From contig NW_017804087.1 of assembly GCF_001625305.1 (NCBI RefSeq), forward strand, positions 795,529-859,528: a DNA stretch of 64,000 nucleotides, in the 5' to 3' direction. Both the position numbers and the translations under genes were made by a program. The DNA is from Branchiostoma belcheri (Eukaryota > Chordata > Leptocardii > Amphioxiformes > Branchiostomatidae). This document shows positions 57,353 to 64,000 of this stretch, in pieces (positions within the stretch are counted from its first letter, which is position 1; each line of letters opens with the position of its first letter). Under the pieces are notes generated by a model. The model ran no database searches. It had not been told where the DNA came from and saw only the letters and a list, made by a program, of their open reading frames with translations.

Positions 57353-60300
57353 AGCGGCAAAAAATGACGTATCAAAGATCAGGAATGACGTCATTAACAC
57401 CCCTTTGCAGTGGAGGCTGCAACCACTGAGCGACTGATGAGTGACAGATCTCTTACAAATTCCATGGACAAAGAACGATATTTTTTCTACGTTTGATTGC
57501 CCATTGAATCATGTTTTTGCATCGTGCACCATATTCTATTTACAAACTCAAGGCAAGGGTCGACACGAATACAGATCGCTAAACGGTCGCCCAGCGGTCA
57601 CCATCTTGTAGAAAGGGGCACACATGTCTTAAGACAGGTCAATTTGTTACGAGTCAGATTGAAAAAGAAAACTCTTTATTCAACTGCAAGAAACTCTTCC
57701 TGCTAGAACACACACTGGTGTGGACAATTGTATGCAGTAATACATTCCCATAACTATGGATTGTCATCAGGAAAATTTTTTGCTTATTTCAAAATGTATA
57801 TAATGTTACGGAGTCTGGCTAATAAAACAATATAATATGCTATTATACTTTATAAGGGAGGTGTGTGGCCTTTAGGCTTAAACATGGAGTTGGACCAAAT
57901 AACACTCATGTATTCACGATACATATTCTAGCTAGAATAGAAAATTCCTAATAAGGTATACCTAGCCTAACAAGAGAATTGTATGTATGTATAGTGTATG
58001 GGTACTTTGAAGCTATCTATCACTTTGTCATCTATGGCAAATTTATGATATGTTACATTTTGTACTACTTTCAGTAATTCAAGGAAATATTTATATTATC
58101 TATGAGAGGTTGACTTACCTAAGATATAACCCAAAGCGCAGTGTAAACAGTTTGTATTTATTCTAGTACTTGTCAATGAATAAAAATCTGACGTACATAT
58201 CTTGATAATGACTCTATAATGGTCAATGACTTTGCCGAAATCACTTCCCTTGACTCTTCCCAATACCCCCACCTCAGCACCCCCGGCTGAAAATGGTCTA
58301 TTCTATCTGGCACAGTCCACTTCAAATTGAGTGGGAAATTAAAATGTGAATATTCATTGCAATATTTTGATTGGGAAACGTTTCTATACGTCCGTAATTA
58401 GCTTAATTGATGTATAATATATCACTTTGACTGAAACCACCATACTTAAATGTATTTGGCTTTTCCATCCGACCTAGGTAAGTCATGTTGCTTTCCTACC
58501 TATTTGTAAATGTAATCGTCCAAACGACGCGGGAAATTTCGAAAGAGACTGATCGTCCGTTCTTCTAAGTTCTGGTAAATATGATCTTTTTCCTCAGACA
58601 AGTGCTACTTTCTGCCTTGTATATGTGCAAAATATATGTTTGAGAGTATCTAGGTCGCATTTTAGACAGAAGTGTATGTCAATATAGCGGATTTGTCTCA
58701 ATTTATCATAATGTCGTCTGCAATTTTTTTCCCGGTGTTGTCGCCCCCCTCCCCAATATAAAACGTTACTACTGTATGTTCAGGTAATTTTATAGGCATA
58801 ACAGTATCTTGCATGTTAGTATTTTGATGGAAAATGTATACAGATTTTGAATGAAGTAGTTCACATAGTATATTACATTTACAGAGTAATCGAACGATTC
58901 ATAACATATCATACTATAGAATTTTTTCCAATTTATGTCTATGTTTTAACGTTACATACCATCCATAATGCTAGATTAGGATTCCATGGTTACCCTGGGG
59001 TTTCAAAGGTATCATGGCATCCAGATTCACTGTCATAAGAGTCTTTGCCTTGTAAACCCCACAAGAGACTTATTATTCCAGACTACTAGAAGGAAGGAAG
59101 ACATGAAGAGACTAAGAAAAGTTTGGGTCGAGACTAATTCAGCACTGGTGGCCACAAGCAAGCATTAGACCAAGATCCAAGGCCATGGTGTTATTCTTTG
59201 GTAGGTTCTTCAGAGTAGAATTGAACGTAAATATAAGGCACGAGATGGAAATGCACAACTGCAATCATGGTTTCTGAACTACCATGATCAGAAGTGTGTG
59301 ATTTTAAGTCTTACATGAAATTCTAAATGGTATTTCACAGCAGTTCAGAATGGTATGAATAGTTTGGTGGATTTTTAATCCAAGAAACCTTACAAGTGAC
59401 TCAGTACTTTGCTTATTAGATATGGCCCTGTTTTAGCACAATCAGTTGCATTATACAATGCCATAAGTGCTATTCCATATGACTGGTTCAAATGAATTAA
59501 CAGCAAAATAAAATGAAAAAAAAAATTAAATGGTAGCGAATCAACAACAGTCCACACATGATGAGATGACAGATGAGTAATGTCTGCATCTGTATCTGTG
59601 TAGCAGGTATACTCTCCCTCAGTCAGCGTAACACACCAGCTCTGCAGGCATGCGGCGCTGCGGCAGCTGGCTACATTACACCAAACCACCTGTTACATCC
59701 ATCCTTTGCACATCTAACTGCAGGCGTTAAAGCTATCTAGTGATGATACCCCTACTGCACCTAGTGGCAGCAAGTTCCACTGTATGATTTAGACTAAAAG
59801 ATATGACAAAGAGGGTTAAAACAATGATTCAAGATTTTCTCATGACACTGTTTAATGACAAGAATAAATTCTATTGCACAGCAATTGTTAGAGGTGTAAC
59901 ACACAACATGTACTGGTGTATATAACAAACATAGTATGAGACAAATATACCTTGCAGTATGGGATAAGAGAATATCTAGATATTGCACCAATGATTGTAA
60001 AAATTTATTGTTGCAATATCTAGTCATGTTTTGAAATATTGCCCTATATTTACAATACATTGGTTGTCACATGTCAATATGCTCTTGAATTTCTACATAT
60101 CTGATTCACCCCAATGCCCTCATGTTTCAAGTCATTCATTACTGCATGCATATAATGTAAATTATTTTACTACAGAATGTTTTGATTATACATGTAATGT
60201 ATAACTTGCTATGTATCAAACACACACACAGTTAGCAGAGTGACTGATATCATGCCAAATATTAAACTGGCATGTCAGGCTGTTCAGCCAGTATAGCACT

Positions 60301-61098
60301 GGTCAGCAACCGTTATTCCAATGTCCCCTCCCCACAATGTACACACAAAGTACTACCACTGATATTCATACATTATTGGTTATCCTCTGAATAATTCTGA
60401 GAGAGTGTACATGTCTATGTGTTGTTTGCATGTCTCATTTCTTTACCTGTAAGAGATGGTGGTATTTTTGACAAATATGCCGGGGCCCTCCCCACAATGT
60501 GTGTGCGTCCTGTATGGCTTATCTCTAAGTATGTACAGACTGCAGTTTTCCGTGATTTGTACCACTCAAGTGCTTAGCCTTGATAGCTGGCGCCCTGTAG
60601 TTAATACAAGGACAATACAGTACAAACGTTTTCTCTAACTCACCAGCTAACACTAACACTAACATTAGTCATACTTATCTTCTTGTTCCTGTCCAGTTTA
60701 ATCCGTTTAACGGGTCAAAATGACCTGAGTGTAACAACCCCTGGGAACTTAACCTTCCGTCTGCTAAGGTAGCCGATTGGCACCAAAATCTGCATTGGTT
60801 ACTGGGTTAGGCAGCAGAGAGAAGGTTAAGTGGAGTGAAAAGGGAACGATGGATAACTTTTACGTGCCAAGATTACGCAAAGCACTACTTTTGGTTACTA
60901 CAGAAACTGTTTTTGTAACAGGAATGAGGAAATGCGTCGCAAGTAATTTTGCGCCATTATAAGTGCAGTGTTTTTCAGGTTTACAACTCAATTGTGTTTG
61001 TTTATAGTGGTTGCCATGGCGTTGTTTTGGTCAGTGGTTAAAAACGAGACGTCTGATTGGTCACAGATTGTTTACTGCTTTCGTCATCATCGAACAGG
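57353..61098. other. P450 3' UTR and large AT-rich intergenic region
   Basis: AATAAA at 57821-57826 is a candidate P450 polyadenylation signal. From about 57.9 to 60.7 kb the sequence is AT-rich with no convincing coding frame. Short open frames lack domains. The segment 59540-59780 looks like a decayed repeat, but I could not place its family. Confidence 0.4.
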
Positions 61099-61245
61099 TG
61101 ACGTCACGCTACGTTGTATTTAAGGACAGGGGGGATCTATTTATAGCAGTGTTAAAGCATTTGCGTATAGTGGAAATAAGTGCGAAGGTGTAAAGCATTC
61201 TGTCATTCCTGCCGTACAGGACACTACATACTGAAATTGAGGTAG
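61099..61245 (+). promoter_or_regulatory. CRE and TATA-like promoter with possible first exon
   Basis: A perfect palindromic CRE (TGACGTCA, 61099-61106) lies just before TATTTAAG (61117-61124). A sequence ending GAAATTGAG|GTAGGT (near 61240) looks like a first-exon donor. Together they could be promoter and 5' UTR exon of the FUT8-like gene whose coding exon starts at 63697 behind an acceptor (TTTTTTTCAAG). This link is inference. Confidence 0.35.
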
Positions 61246-63675
61246 GTAACTGCTTCTTTCGTTTATTTTGTCGGTTTAACGCAGAATTTAAAAATGTGTT
61301 GTTGTTTTTCAGCCAAAACCATTTAGTAAAGGAAATAGTCTCTAAAGGCAAAGTAAAGCGGACTCGGAATTTTAACCATTTTTGACGGTTACTAGTAGAT
61401 TCGCTGACAGTTTTCGATATCCGACCATTGCCGGTTTGCCCATGGGAATTGTGAAATAGCGCATCCAGCCAAAGTTTTTTTCTTGGACAAATCAGGCAAT
61501 TTTTTAATAGTTTGTTCAGGTTTACAGATTCCTATTTCAGGTATTCCGGTTTTCAAAGTCGTTTCTGTTCCTCCTAGTTGTTGCCTTTGTATTGTCGGTT
61601 GATGTTGGGAAAGACAGTTCAATAAGCTTAAGGCACGGGCACGATCGTCGCACGACCGTAAACAAGGATCATTCCTGGGATAGTCGCTAATACGTCGTAC
61701 AAAATCAAGCCATCTTCTTTTACGGGGAAAAAGACCATTGGTTCTGTCAAGGCCTGCTCGAAAATTCAACATCAAAATCGTACCACGGCTTAATATGTTA
61801 GTTATAGCGAATGTGACCGCGATTTAAGAAACTTTCCTCCACATAATTTGTGTAAACCTTGGCCGCTTCTGTCACAATACTGGCGCTTGTCTCACACTGA
61901 ACTACGTGCCGTGGAATGTGTTTTTCTGACCGACCTCGCGGCAGGTTATCTCGTGTTGTGGTGAAACACGCCGTCGATAGTCATTAAAGCTGCCGAAAAT
62001 AACAGCAGCTAGATCCGCTAATGGCCAACAGTGTTTGCTGTAAAACATAAACAATGTACTCTCGCAAGCAGAGGTTTGGGCTGTGGCTAATTTTTGGCGT
62101 GTTTTTAGGCTTTTATCCGGCTTTCTTTTTTTGTACTGTCATTTTTTTGTGTCAGCCCCCAAAAGATACCAGTACAAGAAGAAAGCCCGCTAAAAAAGCA
62201 TAAAACATCAAACATAAAAAAGCATCAAACCTCTGCTTGGATTGTACAAACAATCCACCGTTGGCCCCGTCGCGAAGAAAACATAGATAGTAGTGATGCT
62301 ACGAAATACTACTTTCCAATCAGAGGTTAAGGCGTACGTCGGGTTATTTTTTGACGTCTTTTAGGCGTATTTATCGGGCTTTCTATTTGTACTGGTATCT
62401 GGTTTTTTACGCCAGCCAATACTTCGGGTGGCAGATGGTAACTGGTAAATGGATACAGCCTGGACAATTTAATACTGTCTTGCAGCCACCAAGATCTGCT
62501 TGGAGCTAACGAAAATACACTAAAGGAACAGACATGCACCGTCAATGTTAGAGGTGGCACTGTCACTGTGGATATGATAAGATTATTTGAGACCTTGCAG
62601 CGTTTATTTTATTTAATGTTTTCTAACCTCAAATACACCTTTTGATCATATCTATAAAACGTGTCTAACAATAAGATATTTAAGTCCAAACAAGAGTTAT
62701 CTCATCTTACTATCAGGATCTTAAGGCTCGTGTCTTGTATTTAGAACTGCATGAGTTAAGCCTATGCATATTCTGGCTTCTACTTTGTTTGCGTACAACA
62801 GTCCAAGGATTAGCGGTGAAACCTTGTAAACAGTTGCCACTAAGTGCCCATAAGTGGTTCTCCATGGTGCAGAGATCACGCGCCATTAGCCACATGTATA
62901 TAGTCAACATACATGTGGGTTTAACAAAGGCCAAGTCCAAACACGACTAATAGGCAGTATATTGAGCGATGTTTTCGTGCGGTCGTGGTTTTAGGAACTG
63001 TAATCTGCGCCGCGGTATTTTCATGCAGTTACTGACAGAGCTAAGAGCAACTATCATTTTGCATCAGGATGAAATAGGCCCTTAATACAGCATATGTAAT
63101 GCCCGGAGTTGTTTTTGCATTTAATGGCTTGTTGGATCATAGTCACCAGCGTTTATAGAAGTCCAACCATACAGTAAGTATCTTCGTTCATGCACATAGT
63201 TACTGAAGAACGCATTTTGTTACATTTGCCGTTTCTGTTGACATACATTTGGTAGTTTTAACTTGGGCTTCACACTGCACAAAGTCCTATCTTCAAACAT
63301 ACCTTAAAGCATGCATAAAGATGCACGCGAGTGAAGAGACGGAATCTGAGGCATACTTTAAGGTGTGCATGAAGAATAGATTCTGCGCAGTAATTCTTTC
63401 CATTGAATTTCTACGGAAACGGTGTAATTCTTTAGCACACATTTCGACAAATTGAATGTTGTTGAGAAAACAGAAGAGGCTGCGGCTTATACAATTTTAA
63501 GCAGGAAGAGTAACTCAGAAGTGCGTGAAGTTGTGATCAGTGCTTTAATTTTGTCCATGATTTGAAACCTTGCATGTTTTATTACAGGTTTGCGATAGTA
63601 AACCTGTTTTGTAAAATCATAGATACTGTTTCACGCTGACATGTTTCTTATGCGGATTTTTCTTTCTTTTTTTCA
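61246..63675. other. Presumed 5' intron of the FUT8-like gene, with repeats
   Basis: No coding sequence recognised. It contains a TIR element at 62065-62239 and a related half-copy at 62315-62430 (AATCAGAGGTTAAGGCGTACG...TATTTATCGGGCTTTCTATTTGTACTGGTATCT). Confidence 0.4.
62065..62239. mobile_element. Short TIR element (MITE)
   Basis: Left GCAAGCAGAGGTTTG and right CAAACCTCTGCTTGG are inverted. The arms continue imperfectly (GGCTTTTATCCGGCTTTCTT...TTGTACTG / CAGTACAAGAAGAAAGCCCG). The whole unit can fold back. A flanking duplication was not resolved. Confidence 0.6.
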
Positions 63676-63696
63676 AGGTGTGACAAATAATCCACC

Positions 63697-64000
63697 ATGG
63701 TCCGACATCGTAACCTTCATCACAAAAGGAAACTTTCTTTCGTAATCCCCGTGCTTCTCGTATACGTTTTAGTCTCCGCGGTTCTCGATTTGACATACTC
63801 GGGATACAGGCTAAATCAAATGTTAGATGGCGACATCCCTCACGCAACACAAACAAAAACAAGAGGGACAAATATGACGGAACTCCTTTGGGAGGGGTTG
63901 TCTCGCCTTGACCAATTGGACCAACAGCGAGCCAATCTAAGCGAAGAGTTGAAAAACATTGCGAAGCTGGCAAACGTGTCGGAGGAAGCGATTGGACCAT
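63697..64000 (+). CDS. Type II membrane protein, likely alpha-1,6-fucosyltransferase (FUT8-like), 3' partial
   Basis: ATG 63697 in a good Kozak context (TCCACCATGG), about 20 nt after a polypyrimidine-AG acceptor. 101 codons are visible and run off the window. There is a short basic cytoplasmic tail (MVRHRNLHHKRK), a signal-anchor (LSFVIPVLLVYVLVSAVLDL), then a stem with N-glycosylation sites (NMT, NLS, NVS) and a heptad-like stretch (GLSRLDQLDQQRANLSEELK). The stem pattern ELL..LSRLDQL.QQ..L.EEL..IA resembles the N-terminal coiled coil of FUT8, the Golgi enzyme that core-fucosylates N-glycans. The catalytic domain lies outside the window, so other Golgi transferases are possible. Confidence 0.55.
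   Translation, partial: MVRHRNLHHKRKLSFVIPVLLVYVLVSAVLDLTYSGYRLNQMLDGDIPHATQTKTRGTNMTELLWEGLSRLDQLDQQRANLSEELKNIAKLANVSEEAIGP

Overview
This is animal nuclear DNA. Genes are split by GT-AG introns, much of the sequence is AT-rich and non-coding, and small DNA transposons and other repeats are frequent. The genes point to a cephalochordate (amphioxus, Branchiostoma-like): mosaic receptors joining LDL-receptor class A (LDLa), kringle, somatomedin B and adhesion-type 7TM domains, a metazoan laccase, a mitochondrial-type P450, and one-to-one UBE2F and VPS25 orthologues. The species call is inference.

Region 1 (1-20.3 kb) is a local duplication. Two paralogous plus-strand receptor genes (1-5383, 5' end outside the window, and 12467-20332, complete with 11 exons) flank a minus-strand cluster of secreted LDLa-only genes. 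The cluster holds two open copies (8451-9998 with 12 LDLa modules, 10458-11507 with 8), one frameshifted copy (7097-8017) and two relics of the 5' end (about 6.4 and 13.1 kb). Every copy carries the same upstream block.

Region 2 (20.3-26 kb) has no gene I can support. It holds a threefold roughly 400 bp tandem repeat, a tRNA-derived SINE, a distant inverted copy of the LDLa-gene upstream block, and two TIR elements, one Harbinger-like with 36 bp TIRs and TAA on both sides.

Region 3 (26-32.5 kb) is a head-to-head housekeeping pair: UBE2F (NEDD8-conjugating enzyme, minus, 9 coding exons) and VPS25 (ESCRT-II, plus, 6 exons).

Region 4 (35.4-38.2 kb) is the most interesting. It is a five-exon gene with a signal peptide and four predicted amphipathic helices. 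Its intron phases are 1-0-0-0, as in vertebrate IL6, CSF3 and GH. I read it as an IL-6/LIF-type long-chain helical cytokine. One exon carries a single extra base that shifts the frame between predicted helices B and C.

Region 5 (39.3-57.4 kb) holds three complete plus-strand genes: a kyphoscoliosis-peptidase/hillarin-like transglutaminase-fold protein with an N-myristoylation signal, a membrane-anchored multicopper oxidase with all copper ligands (its intron holds a hAT-type MITE with an 8 bp TSD), and a mitochondrial-type cytochrome P450 (its intron holds a near-perfect foldback element with a 9 bp TSD).

Region 6 (57.4-64 kb) is mostly non-coding and ends with the 5' coding exon of a type II membrane protein resembling alpha-1,6-fucosyltransferase (FUT8). 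All exon joins were worked out by hand from splice consensus and reading phase. Family assignments come from remembered family motifs, not from a database search.
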